DNA from: Clostridium zeae
Lineage (GTDB): Bacteria; Bacillota; Clostridia; Clostridiales; Clostridiaceae
DNA length: 64,000 nt
Assembly (NCBI RefSeq): GCF_017312485.1
Contig: NZ_BMBA01000004.1
Span: 186,001 to 250,000 of the forward strand
Direction: 5' to 3'
A model generated the notes under the pieces. That model worked only from the letters and a program-made list of their open reading frames with translations. It had not been told where the DNA came from and did no database searches. The position numbers and the translations under genes were made by a program. Shown piece by piece: positions 8,038-16,431 of the stretch; within the stretch, counting starts at the first letter, position 1; each line of letters begins with the position of its first letter.

Positions 8038-9318
8038 TTACAGGAAGTGTTCTAATCGGTGCAATAATTTCAGCGCTTTGTCACTGTCATTCTGCACTGT
8101 AGCTATCTCCATGAGCTTGTAGAGAGCGTATTGAATCCCGTCTTCAACATTGTTTTCTTCTAAGGTTGTAATCATATATTCCATCTTCTGTTCAATTCGT
8201 TTGAATTCTTTGTTTTCCTCAAGTATTTTTACTAGATTTTTGTAGTTATCGACTAGCATATCGAAACGCCTATATTGATCTGCCAAGTCTATAGCCAGCT
8301 CGTGCAGTAGTATGCTCTCCTCACGCATGCCTTGCGCAAGCAATATCTTACCTTTTAACGCCAAGGTGCTAGACAAAAACTCTTTATTTGTTGCAAGTTT
8401 ATGTTTTTGTGCTTCAGATATATATAATAGAGCCTTTTCATAATTCTCGACCTTATAATAATACTCCGCTATGTTATTATAAATGAGTCCTAATAAAGAT
8501 GGATCGCAAGTGCGCACTTCAGGAATTATCTCAAAGAATGCTTTTCCAGCTTCGTGGTCTTTATTGGTATAAAGTAATACTGTAGCTTTCATTAATTTAG
8601 CGTTAACTAAGACTAGCTGATCCGCCTTAACTTTATGATTTATAATGTTATTATCTAGCACAGCCAAACATTCATCGTATTTTTTCATTTGCCCGTATAC
8701 TGTTGCTAAGGACTGACTTGCTATGAAATAATTATTTTGTACACCAAACTCCTCAGCGTATGCTACCGCTTGTTTATAGAAGAAAATGGAGTCTTCGAAT
8801 TGATTACTTCTTAACTTACAATTACCTAGATAGCAGAGTATCTCAATTTGCGGAACATAAGATCTTATTTCTTTGTACTTCCCTAATGCGCTGTGTAGAT
8901 TGCTAAAAGCCTGGAAGTACTCTTTTTCATTAAAGTAGAGAAGGCCATTTTTCCTATATGTTTCTGCTAGTAGATCATCAAGATGGAAAGACTTTTCAAT
9001 CTCTATTAGCTCTTCTAAATCTTTGTGGCTAAGAGCTTGTCCATTTTTGATTTCATTTTCGCAGTAATACCTGGCGTCTTCTTCAGGAAATCTAGAAAAA
9101 TACTCATCGTCAAGCTCAAGGTTTACGTGAATCCTCTTTGCTATATCTATAAACTTCTCAACTAGCTTCTTAGAACTCGCTTTACTTATAGATCTTTTTC
9201 CACTTTCCATCATGCTAATAAACGCCCTAGTCATGTTTTCCCCTTCTAGGTCCGCTTGATTTACTCTAAATTTTTTCCTCATCAGTTTAATTTTTTCACT
9301 TGGAAGATAGAACTCCAA
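8038..9318 (-). CDS. RNPP/PlcR-type peptide-responsive transcriptional regulator (HTH + TPR)
   Basis: A roughly 426-residue cytoplasmic regulator. The N-terminus (about residues 6-60) is a Cro/CI-like helix-turn-helix (KIKLMRKKFRVNQADL...SMMESGKRSISK). From about residue 100 to the end there are serial TPR-like helix pairs (repeated YFQAFSNLHSAL, FYKQAVAYAEEF, EKALLYISEAQ). This architecture and length match PlcR, NprR and clostridial Qsr regulators, whose TPRs bind a short re-imported peptide. A peptide-precursor gene follows 85 bp downstream. The GTG at 9325-9327 overlaps the Shine-Dalgarno, so I prefer the TTG at 9316-9318. Confidence 0.85.
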   Translation of the reverse strand: MEFYLPSEKIKLMRKKFRVNQADLEGENMTRAFISMMESGKRSISKASSKKLVEKFIDIAKRIHVNLELDDEYFSRFPEEDARYYCENEIKNGQALSHKDLEELIEIEKSFHLDDLLAETYRKNGLLYFNEKEYFQAFSNLHSALGKYKEIRSYVPQIEILCYLGNCKLRSNQFEDSIFFYKQAVAYAEEFGVQNNYFIASQSLATVYGQMKKYDECLAVLDNNIINHKVKADQLVLVNAKLMKATVLLYTNKDHEAGKAFFEIIPEVRTCDPSLLGLIYNNIAEYYYKVENYEKALLYISEAQKHKLATNKEFLSSTLALKGKILLAQGMREESILLHELAIDLADQYRRFDMLVDNYKNLVKILEENKEFKRIEQKMEYMITTLEENNVEDGIQYALYKLMEIATVQNDSDKALKLLHRLEHFL

Positions 9319-9370
9319 ACTACTCACCCCTCTTTACTGATATGCTTAATAACAGATACATGTACGTATA

Positions 9371-9401
9371 ATTATACCTCTTTTTTACAGTGTAATACAC
9401 T
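9371..9401 (-). promoter_or_regulatory. promoter of RNPP regulator with palindrome over the -35
   Basis: The -10 TATAAT is at 9371-9376. The -35 region is occupied by AGTGTA(A)TACACT (9389-9401), a 13 bp palindrome, overlapping TTACAGTGTAA (9386-9396). This looks like an autoregulatory site. Confidence 0.5.
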
Positions 9402-9437
9402 TATTTTATAAAAAAATGTAAATTTATTAAAAATATG

Positions 9438-9465
9438 AAAAAAAAGCAAGAGCTTTCGCCCTCGC
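9438..9465 (-). terminator. terminator after the broken gene at 9472
   Basis: An 8 bp stem (9446-9453 with 9458-9465) is closed by a GAAA tetraloop on the minus strand and followed by eight T residues. Confidence 0.85.
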
Positions 9466-9471
9466 GTCTAA

Positions 9472-9845
9472 TTACTTCATCCCACCGTATTTCCTACTTA
9501 AATCTAGTACGTAAAATGTTTTTGCTTCTACCCAAGGATCGTCCAGCGGTAAGTCTAATCCCGTAGTCCCATCCCATTCCTGAAAAGCCGCATGCCAATC
9601 TCACTCGCTCACAATATCACGATATTGATTCTGCAGATCTATAAGCTCTATTGCTCTATAATCAAAATCACGATCTCCCCAAATCGATGTATTCATACGG
9701 TAGGTAATACAAACATGAATGTATCCACATGGTACACAATTTTATTGATTAACTCTAATACGTAAAGCTCTGCTACAGGAGTTGGCTCAACTGCTTTTTC
9801 TTCAAGATCTATGCCTAGATATTCGCTATTTCTGAAACAGCTCCT
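9472..9845 (-). pseudogene. disrupted gene of unknown function
   Basis: Two coding stretches in different minus-strand frames abut here. The first reads NSEYLGIDLEEKAVEPTPV... to FVLPTV and stop (TGA at 9693-9695). The second runs from an ATG at 9694-9696 (MNTSIWGDRDFDYRAIEL...), crosses one in-frame TGA, and ends ...FYVLDLSRKYGGMK with TAA at 9472-9474. The second ATG has no ribosome site. A perfect terminator follows, so this was once a real gene. I do not recognise the family. It lies between the RNPP regulator promoter and the DHA2 exporter. Confidence 0.5.
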
Positions 9846-9916
9846 TTTTTGTGTAGATAAAGCGTTACTTTAAAGTTCACATACTATATATAAGTAATTA
9901 ACACTTATATTATAAA

Positions 9917-11368
9917 TTAAACCACCTCTGCCTGGCCCTTAGCATCCTCTCTCCTTTTTGAATATAAAAGAATGAAGCTTAAAATTAGTGCAATTACAAA
10001 GAAAATGGTGAAAAATCTGAAGCTAGAATCTATTGAATTAACTAAATTACCATTCATATTTATACTACTTAAACTCCCTATTCCTACTATTGCTTTAGAA
10101 ACTACATCTGCAGGTATAACCACTTCAATCGTTAATATTACTAAAGTTTGGCTTAAAGCCTTACCTATATTAAGAATTGTATAATATATTCCTGAAGCTG
10201 CTCCACTGTCCTCCTTAGGTACTGCTGATAATACAGTTTTCGCTAATGATGGCCATGCTAAGCTATTCGCTATGGATAATAGTATTAGTGGGAATACCAC
10301 AGCTGAAACAGATAATTCCGCCCCAAGCCTTCCAAGCATGAATATTCCTATAATAAGAAAAATTATTCCAAAGGTTAGAGTCTTTAAAGCTCCAATATGA
10401 TCTACAAATCTTCCTGCAAAAGGTCCGAGTATAAGTTGTGGAACAGATAGTGAAACCATTAATAGTCCTGATAAAGTTGGATTTAGATGTAGCGCACTTT
10501 GCAAATATATGCTTAATAACAATGGTAATGAAAAATAAGCTATACAGTAACATAATGTAATTCCAAGTCCAATTGAATACTCTCTGTATGAAAGTAAACT
10601 AAAATTGAATAATGGATTTTCCACACGTAATTCCGTAATTATAAATATACCCCATAATAAAATTGCAAATATACTTAACCCAATGGTTTTATATGACAAC
10701 CATCCTAAGGACTGTCCCTCAGAAAGTACTATCATTGTTAATATTAAACCTAAGCTAAAGGTAAATATCCCAACCCAGTCATTTTTTAGTTTAATATTAG
10801 GCTTAACATCCTCCAGCACCAAAGCGGCACCTATTATGCAAATTAGTACAAAAGGTACTGTAATAAAAAATATTGAACGCCATTCAAAGTGAGTAATTAA
10901 AGCACCTCCAACTACAGGCCCAACTATCGCTCCAATTACCCAAGAAGTAGCATTAATGCTTAAAGCTAATCCAAGTTGACTGCTAGGAAAAGTCTTTACT
11001 ATGGTTGGAGTTGCAGTGGCCATTGCCAAAGCAGCCCCGGCCCCTTGAATTAATCTATATATATTCAAAGTTAATCCTGAGCCTGCAATTCCACAGAGTA
11101 TTGTACCAACAGCAAAAATTATAAGTCCTATCATGAAAATTCTTTTTGCGCCTACTATATCCGCCCACTTTCCAGCAGGTAATATTAGCACTGTACTTGC
11201 AATAATGTAGCCTGTAATTATCCATAGCCCTGCTGTTACAGAAATATTTAGTCCTTTCATCATCTTTGGCAGGCCTATTATCACAATAGTTGAATCCAAA
11301 TTTGTAATAAATGATACTAAGGTAACAACAAGTAGAATACTCCATTTGTGTGTTTTAAAATTCTTCAT
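9917..11368 (-). CDS. MFS multidrug exporter, DHA2 family (14 TM, EmrB/QacA type)
   Basis: A 483-residue inner-membrane proton-driven drug exporter. Motif A is seen as GKWADIVGAKRIF (about residues 66-78), motif C as SWVIGAIVGPVVGG (about 143-156), and the N-terminal Asp in FITNLDSTIV (about 20-29) is typical of DHA2. Length fits 14 helices. The ATG is preceded by AAGGAG. It is divergent from a LysR-type regulator whose start is 180 bp away, so that regulator probably controls it. The drug substrate is unknown. Confidence 0.92.
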   Translation of the reverse strand: MKNFKTHKWSILLVVTLVSFITNLDSTIVIIGLPKMMKGLNISVTAGLWIITGYIIASTVLILPAGKWADIVGAKRIFMIGLIIFAVGTILCGIAGSGLTLNIYRLIQGAGAALAMATATPTIVKTFPSSQLGLALSINATSWVIGAIVGPVVGGALITHFEWRSIFFITVPFVLICIIGAALVLEDVKPNIKLKNDWVGIFTFSLGLILTMIVLSEGQSLGWLSYKTIGLSIFAILLWGIFIITELRVENPLFNFSLLSYREYSIGLGITLCYCIAYFSLPLLLSIYLQSALHLNPTLSGLLMVSLSVPQLILGPFAGRFVDHIGALKTLTFGIIFLIIGIFMLGRLGAELSVSAVVFPLILLSIANSLAWPSLAKTVLSAVPKEDSGAASGIYYTILNIGKALSQTLVILTIEVVIPADVVSKAIVGIGSLSSINMNGNLVNSIDSSFRFFTIFFVIALILSFILLYSKRREDAKGQAEVV

Positions 11369-11481
11369 ATAATCTCCTTATCTATAAATGGAATAAATTT
11401 TCGATTACAAATAAAGCTTTATATTGTTTATCCCATCGAAGCCATTTAATTTTATTTTCTAAATATAGTTTACTTGAGATT

Positions 11482-11503
11482 ATATATCATGTAAAATGAT
11501 TAT
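11482..11503. promoter_or_regulatory. dyad ATCAT-N5-ATGAT in the DHA2/LysR intergenic region
   Basis: ATCATGTAAAATGAT (11486-11500), flanked by TATAT and TATAT-like arms, has the T-N11-A form of LysR operators. It lies between the divergent exporter and regulator, 49 bp before the regulator start. Confidence 0.45.
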
Positions 11504-11548
11504 ATCAGATATTAAGATTCATATTTTGTGATATATTGAGGTATGTAA

Positions 11549-12421
11549 ATGGAAAGTAATGAATTAAGAATTTTTAGAGCTGTAGCACAAACAGGGAGTA
11601 TAACAAAGGCTGCCCATGCCTTAGGCTATGTTCAATCCAATGTGTCCGCTAGAATTCAGCAATTGGAATATGACTTAAAAACACAATTATTTTATAGGCA
11701 GCGCGGCATGATCTTAACCCCTGCTGGTGAAAAATTATTAGCATATGCCGAAAAAATCATTTATTTACTAGATGAAGCTGATAAAGCATTAAATGATTCT
11801 TGTGATCCTTCTGGTAGTTTGTCAATTGGCGCAGTTCATACAGTATCAGCTATGCGACTACCTGAAATCTTGTCACAATACCATAAAGCTTATCCTAAAG
11901 TTGATTTATCGCTTATAACCAGTCAATCTGACGAACTTATTTATAAAGTTAAACACTTTCAATTAGATGGTGCTTTTATTAAAACTTCTTCTATTACTGA
12001 TGACAGTATCGTTAGCGAACTTGCATTTGAAGAAAATTTAGTACTTATCTCTAATTCTAAATATACTAAAGTAGAGGATTTATATCCTAAGGCCTTCTTA
12101 ATGAGTTCAACAGGTTGTCCTAACAGAACACAACTTGAAAACTGGCTTAAATCTAAAGGTGTTTATAATATACGATATATGGAATTTAATAATTTGAATT
12201 CTATTATTGAAGGTGTGATAGCTGATCTTGGTGCATCTTTTGTTCCTAAATCTACTATTAAAGAATATGAGGAAAAAGGTCTTCTAAAATCATTTCCTGT
12301 ACCTGATCAATATAACACCACAAGAACTTTTTTTGTAAGAAGAAAAGATTCCTTAATGACTACTTCCCTTTCAAAATTTATAGAAATGATAGAACAAAAC
12401 ACAGCATATAAAAGAATTTAA
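11549..12421 (+). CDS. LysR family transcriptional regulator
   Basis: A 290-residue LysR-type regulator. The winged helix-turn-helix is at about residues 4-62 (FRAVAQTGSITKAAHALGYVQSNVSARIQQLE), followed by a periplasmic-binding-like effector domain (about 90-285). It is transcribed away from the DHA2 exporter gene, the usual arrangement for a LysR regulator and its target. The start ATG follows GAGGT. A strong terminator is just downstream. The effector is unknown, but a substrate of the exporter is a reasonable guess. Confidence 0.93.
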   Translation: MESNELRIFRAVAQTGSITKAAHALGYVQSNVSARIQQLEYDLKTQLFYRQRGMILTPAGEKLLAYAEKIIYLLDEADKALNDSCDPSGSLSIGAVHTVSAMRLPEILSQYHKAYPKVDLSLITSQSDELIYKVKHFQLDGAFIKTSSITDDSIVSELAFEENLVLISNSKYTKVEDLYPKAFLMSSTGCPNRTQLENWLKSKGVYNIRYMEFNNLNSIIEGVIADLGASFVPKSTIKEYEEKGLLKSFPVPDQYNTTRTFFVRRKDSLMTTSLSKFIEMIEQNTAYKRI

Positions 12422-12428
12422 GAAAATA

Positions 12429-12472
12429 AAACAACCCACGAAGTTCTATTTATTAAAACTTCGTGGGTTTTG
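12429..12472 (+). terminator. terminator after lysR
   Basis: A perfect 13 bp stem, AACCCACGAAGTT (12433-12445) with its complement (12457-12469), is followed by TTTGC. Confidence 0.9.
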
Positions 12473-12644
12473 CTATTATTTTAATATTTTCACATTTTTT
12501 TGAGCTTTGCAGTAAAGATTTAAAGTCTTACTTATAAAACTATTTTATATGAACTATAAAACTTTTTCCCTAGTTTCCTATTTTAAATTTTAACTTGGGA
12601 AATATATAACTATTAAACTATTTAAATATATAACTATTTACACA

Positions 12645-12668
12645 AAAAAGGGCGGTATGCCCGTCCCT
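12645..12668 (-). terminator. terminator after ABC exporter operon
   Basis: On the minus strand GGGACGG and CCGCCC pair around a short loop and are followed by TTTTTTG, starting at the stop codon of the last permease. Confidence 0.7.
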
Positions 12669-13646
12669 TTAATATATGCCTTCTTTAATTTTTCTTTTAT
12701 TTATAGCACTTCCTAGCAGATAAGCAGCTGCAATCCAAATAAATAAGTAAATAAGCTGGTTACTGAATTGAGATAAGCTTTTTCCTTTTTCTATTCCTTG
12801 TATCATCGTCATATATGCTTTCTGAGGCAGTGCACTGCATAGTTTATCCAAAAACTTATTACCTTCGGTAAAAGATATATAGCAGCCTGACAGTAAACTA
12901 GTCAGCATATAAATTCCAGTGGAGACTAAAGAGTACTCTGAACCTAAGACTGAAGCTATAAAAAGTGCTAATGAGGTTGATAGTGCAGAAATTATGGCAA
13001 CTAATATAAACATCATTCCATAACTAAACCCCATATCTACTTTAAAAACAAGTTTGGTAGCTGCTAAGGCTAAATAAGAAGGTATAAAAATGCAGGAAAA
13101 TGTGAAGAGCTCTTGTGTAAAAAGATATATTCTCTCATTTGCCGGAGACATCAGTATTCTTCTTAAAGTTTTTTTATCTCTATCCTCAGTATACAGTGTT
13201 ATCAGTGCTACCCCTTGCATTAATAGAATCATAAGAATAAAACCTAAGATGTTCGTTCCCTCACCTTTTTTTGAGGTATCCTCAATATTATCTGGCAGTT
13301 TGCCTGTTTTAAAGTATGCTTCTATGACTTTTTTATCTTTTTCATTTTTCAAGGTGGTTACTATATAATCGCTATTATGTTTTTCTACTATAGCGACATA
13401 CTTTCCCATAAACAGAGAAGAAATAGGTGGCTTTTCTTTTAAAATATCAATATTCACCCTATTATCCTTAGGAATATTAAGGTTTGTAGCTGATACAAAA
13501 GCAACAGTCCCTTTTATAACTGCTTTTTCTGAAAATAGCACTGCAGCTCCAATCATAACTGGTATAAGAATAAAGGCAATAACTATAGTAGCTTTTTGTG
13601 CTAAGGTTCTTCTTAGATTATTTTTAAAAATATTTAATATATTCAT
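12669..13646 (-). CDS. ABC-2 type exporter permease (second of pair)
   Basis: A 325-residue integral membrane protein of the ABC-2/NatB family: a first helix at about residues 20-40, a large extracytoplasmic loop (about 45-135), then five further helices. The NRRKIKEGIY tail is basic. Its start ATG is one base inside the end of the preceding permease gene, so they are translationally coupled. With the ATPase at 14408-15349 it forms a heteromeric exporter, probably for drugs or a peptide. MarR control is likely from the operators at 15362-15591. Confidence 0.88.
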   Translation of the reverse strand: MNILNIFKNNLRRTLAQKATIVIAFILIPVMIGAAVLFSEKAVIKGTVAFVSATNLNIPKDNRVNIDILKEKPPISSLFMGKYVAIVEKHNSDYIVTTLKNEKDKKVIEAYFKTGKLPDNIEDTSKKGEGTNILGFILMILLMQGVALITLYTEDRDKKTLRRILMSPANERIYLFTQELFTFSCIFIPSYLALAATKLVFKVDMGFSYGMMFILVAIISALSTSLALFIASVLGSEYSLVSTGIYMLTSLLSGCYISFTEGNKFLDKLCSALPQKAYMTMIQGIEKGKSLSQFSNQLIYLFIWIAAAYLLGSAINKRKIKEGIY

Positions 13647-14389
13647 TATACATACTCCTCTGGCTTAAAGGTTATATGAGTTATAATAATGCAGATTATA
13701 GAAAAAACTGAAATTACGCCAAGTGTAGATATATACATACTAAAGTCATTATCATAAATGATTTTAAAAGCACATTCTGTGATCCATTTTATTGGTGATA
13801 TAACAGATATTTTAGTTATTAGCTTACCAAGACCTTCTACAGGGAAGAAACTTCCTCCCAAAAATACAAATATTAATATAGGAATCTGCATTATGGAATT
13901 TGCAAGTTGCTCTTTTTTAAAAATACTGCAAAACATTGTACCAAGACAGCAGCCGAATAAGGAAAGTACATTTATAAGAATAACCACGTATAAAACATTT
14001 TTCCCTCCAAAGTTCATATGCAGGATATATTGAGCAAAAAGTATAATAAGACTGTAGCAAACTATACCTACAATATATGTGGCAATTAATTTGGAAAGAT
14101 ATATCTCTGCCTTGGAAACTGGCGCATATATAATACGGGTATTACCCTTCTTAACCTTTTCTTCCATAAAGGTATTTGTTGCTGTCATTGCCAGCATAAT
14201 TGCTGTAAAAATCATCAGGGTGACTCCATAATAATCATAAGAATTAATACCTAAGGAGCCATACCCTCCCTTTGTAATAAACCCAATAACTCCAATAAGT
14301 ATCAATGGAAATATAGTGTTTGCAATTATTAAAGTTGGATTTCTAATTATATTAACAATATCGAATTTTACTATTTTTATTAAATTCAT
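13646..14389 (-). CDS. ABC-2 type exporter permease (first of pair)
   Basis: A 247-residue membrane protein with about six helices, of ABC-2 type (IIANTIFPLILIGVIGFITKGG at the first helix, PVSKAEIYLSKLIATYIVG in the coupling region, FVFLGGSFFPVEGL before the last helices). It is the second gene of the MarR-linked operon, 18 bp after the ATPase and overlapping the next permease by one base. The substrate is unknown. Confidence 0.88.
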   Translation of the reverse strand: MNLIKIVKFDIVNIIRNPTLIIANTIFPLILIGVIGFITKGGYGSLGINSYDYYGVTLMIFTAIMLAMTATNTFMEEKVKKGNTRIIYAPVSKAEIYLSKLIATYIVGIVCYSLIILFAQYILHMNFGGKNVLYVVILINVLSLFGCCLGTMFCSIFKKEQLANSIMQIPILIFVFLGGSFFPVEGLGKLITKISVISPIKWITECAFKIIYDNDFSMYISTLGVISVFSIICIIITHITFKPEEYV

Positions 14390-14407
14390 ATCATGCCCCC
14401 CCTTTTA

Positions 14408-15349
14408 CTAATCTCTCAAATTTCTCCCTGTAAGCTCCAGAAAGGTATTCTCCAAGGATGCTTCTTTGCTATTCATACTTTTAATTGTGCAGTTTCTTTT
14501 TAGGAAGACTGCTATTATTTCATTAAGATTATCCTTTGATTTTAATGAGGTTAGGTATACTTCATTTTCAAGAATTTTAACCTTTTTAATTCCTTCTATT
14601 AAATAAAGCTCTTCATCGATCAGCTTCTCTGAATTGTTAACATTAAAAGAATAAGAAATCTCATCATTAACCCTTTGCTTCAGTTCTTCATTTGTTCCTT
14701 CAGCTATTATCTTACCTTCATTCATTATGATTATTCTGTCAGCAATAGCTTCTACTTCCTCCATATAGTGAGTGGAATAAATCACAGCTGCCCCTCTAGC
14801 CTTCAGTGTTTTAATGGAATCCAATATATGATTTCTTGATTGAGGATCAATACCTACAGTAGGTTCATCCATTATTATTATTTTTGGCTTATGAGCAATG
14901 GCACAAGCTATATTTAGTCTTCTTTTCATCCCTCCTGAGAAAGTCTTTGGTTTATCTGACTTTTTATCATAAAGTCCTACTAACTCTAAGGCTTCTCTAA
15001 CTTGTTTCTTGAGTTCATTTCCTTTTAATCCATAAAGACTTGCGAAAAAGCTTATATTCTTTTCAGCACTTATCTCTTCATAAATAGCTATATCTTGAGG
15101 AACTATTCCTATTGACTGCTTAATAGTTTTTGCATCCTCCTTCAGATTGTGCCCTAAAACATCTATCTCTCCCTTATCAGACTTCAATATGGTAGATAAA
15201 ATGTTAAGAGTTGTGCTTTTTCCTGCACCATTTGGTCCAAGAAGTCCTAAAATTTCTCCATCTTTCAATGAAAAATTGATACCTGCAACTGCTTTTTTTG
15301 AACCATAATTTTTTTCAAGATTTTTTACTGTAATGATATCCTTAACCAT
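14408..15349 (-). CDS. ABC exporter ATP-binding protein (DrrA/CcmA-like)
   Basis: A 313-residue nucleotide-binding subunit. Walker A is GPNGAGKST (about residues 38-46), the signature is FSGGMKRR (about 137-144), Walker B is IIIMDEP (about 157-163), and the switch His is in IYSTHYMEE. A roughly 80-residue C-terminal extension, as in drug-export DrrA proteins, follows. It energises the two permeases encoded downstream. The upstream region holds three copies of the dyad attributed to the MarR regulator. Confidence 0.95.
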   Translation of the reverse strand: MVKDIITVKNLEKNYGSKKAVAGINFSLKDGEILGLLGPNGAGKSTTLNILSTILKSDKGEIDVLGHNLKEDAKTIKQSIGIVPQDIAIYEEISAEKNISFFASLYGLKGNELKKQVREALELVGLYDKKSDKPKTFSGGMKRRLNIACAIAHKPKIIIMDEPTVGIDPQSRNHILDSIKTLKARGAAVIYSTHYMEEVEAIADRIIIMNEGKIIAEGTNEELKQRVNDEISYSFNVNNSEKLIDEELYLIEGIKKVKILENEVYLTSLKSKDNLNEIIAVFLKRNCTIKSMNSKEASLENTFLELTGRNLRD

Positions 15350-15361
15350 ACTCTCTCCTTC

Positions 15362-15379
15362 TAGACATTATATTGTCTA
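15362..15379. promoter_or_regulatory. MarR operator copy 1
   Basis: TAGACATTATATTGTCTA, an imperfect palindrome of the TAGACAATATATTGTCTA type, lies 13 bp upstream of the ATPase start codon. Confidence 0.65.
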
Positions 15380-15522
15380 TTTGTATATTTTTAAAATTGC
15401 ATTCTATTACCTAAATATGCAACATTTCAAATCTATAATCATTTACAAAACTTTGCCGTTTTCTTAGCATAGGCTCTTCAAATATAAAATTATTACTACA
15501 TTTTTTACAATGTTCTTTTCAT

Positions 15523-15548
15523 ACTTTAGACAATATATTGTCTAAAGT
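15523..15548. promoter_or_regulatory. MarR operator copy 2 (26 bp perfect palindrome)
   Basis: ACTTTAGACAATA followed by its exact complement forms a perfect 26 bp palindrome between the MarR gene and the ABC operon it probably controls. Confidence 0.8.
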
Positions 15549-15569
15549 AATAATAATACTTTCTCAATG

Positions 15570-15591
15570 TTTAGTCAATATACTGTCTAAA
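15570..15591. promoter_or_regulatory. MarR operator copy 3
   Basis: TTTAGTCAATATACTGTCTAAA (in two 11 bp halves) matches the 26 bp palindrome 22 bp away with a few changes. Confidence 0.7.
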
Positions 15592-15616
15592 TATTTTCAT
15601 AATTTTTTTATACAAC

Positions 15617-15654
15617 AAAAAAGGAACTATAACTAAAGTTATAACTCCTTTTTT
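15617..15654 (-). terminator. terminator overlapping the end of marR
   Basis: AAAAAAGGA...TATAACT pairs with AGTTATA...TCCTTTTTT around a 2-4 nt loop. The stem overlaps the marR stop codon at 15639. Confidence 0.75.
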
Positions 15655-16193
15655 AAGTTTCTTCGTCTTCCAAATTCATTTAATACTTTCTCCTGAAATT
15701 CACTTGGATCCACGCCAAGGTCTAAAAATCCTTCTGATTCAAAACCATCCTGTTCTTCACCATCAAATTGATATAACTTCTTTAATAGATTCCATAGTGT
15801 TTCTATTTCACTTGAAGAGAAATCCTTAAACAAGTCTGCAAATAAATAAATTCCATTTTCAGTGCACTTTACAATTACCTTTGTTCCTTCTTCAGTAATC
15901 ATAACGTTGATAGCTCTTTTGTCCTTAGTGCTAGGTACAGTTTTTATATAGCCTTTTTTCTCCATTATATCTATAAGCTGTTTTACGCTTTGCTTTGTAG
16001 TTCCTAACTTCCTTGCAATATTATTTATAGTTCTTTCATCCTCATCTAGATGCGCCATTGCAACTATAGTCATATACTGCCTTGAGGTCAGCCCTTCAAG
16101 ATATTTATCGCCTACCATTTGTACCTTATTGGTAAGTGAAAATAATGTTGCATATGCTTGCTGCATTAAAAACAGTTCTTTAAAAACATCCAT
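15639..16193 (-). CDS. MarR family transcriptional regulator
   Basis: A roughly 184-residue winged-helix regulator. The core lies at about residues 25-130: LTSRQYMTIVAMAHL, then the recognition region NNIARKLGTTKQSVKQLIDIMEKKGYI, and the wing VPSTKDKRAINVMITEEG. The C-terminal 40 residues are acidic and unusual. I place the start at the ATG 16191-16193, 5 nt after AAGGGTGA, rather than at the in-frame GTG at 16202. It is encoded upstream of an ABC exporter with palindromic operators between them, and a further copy lies in front of its own start, indicating autoregulation. Confidence 0.92.
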   Translation of the reverse strand: MDVFKELFLMQQAYATLFSLTNKVQMVGDKYLEGLTSRQYMTIVAMAHLDEDERTINNIARKLGTTKQSVKQLIDIMEKKGYIKTVPSTKDKRAINVMITEEGTKVIVKCTENGIYLFADLFKDFSSSEIETLWNLLKKLYQFDGEEQDGFESEGFLDLGVDPSEFQEKVLNEFGRRRNLKKEL

Positions 16194-16270
16194 TAAAATC
16201 ACCCTTCTTCTCTTAAGTCTATCTTTGAATTAGATTCTTAGCCTAATGATAGCAAAATATTCAAAGTTCA

Positions 16271-16287
16271 TCAATATACTGTCTAAA
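16271..16287. promoter_or_regulatory. MarR operator copy 4 (upstream of marR)
   Basis: The minus strand reads TTTAGACAGTATATTGA. One half matches the 26 bp palindrome exactly; the other half is degenerate. The site lies about 80 bp before the marR start. Confidence 0.6.
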
Positions 16288-16431
16288 TTTCTATAGTGTA
16301 CGCTCCATCACTTCTAAAGTAATTAGTTTTCACAAATTTTTATCTTTACAGACTATTAATTTTTTTATAACGATATAAAAAAGCTTCTTTGTTCTATAAT
16401 ACTTTTGGTTACTACAAAGTATTACCATTAG

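Noticed and set aside
7861-8055. 64-codon plus-strand frame over the peptide gene
   Set aside because: It is antisense to the peptide gene and lacks a ribosome site; the minus-strand gene has signal peptide, promoter and terminator.
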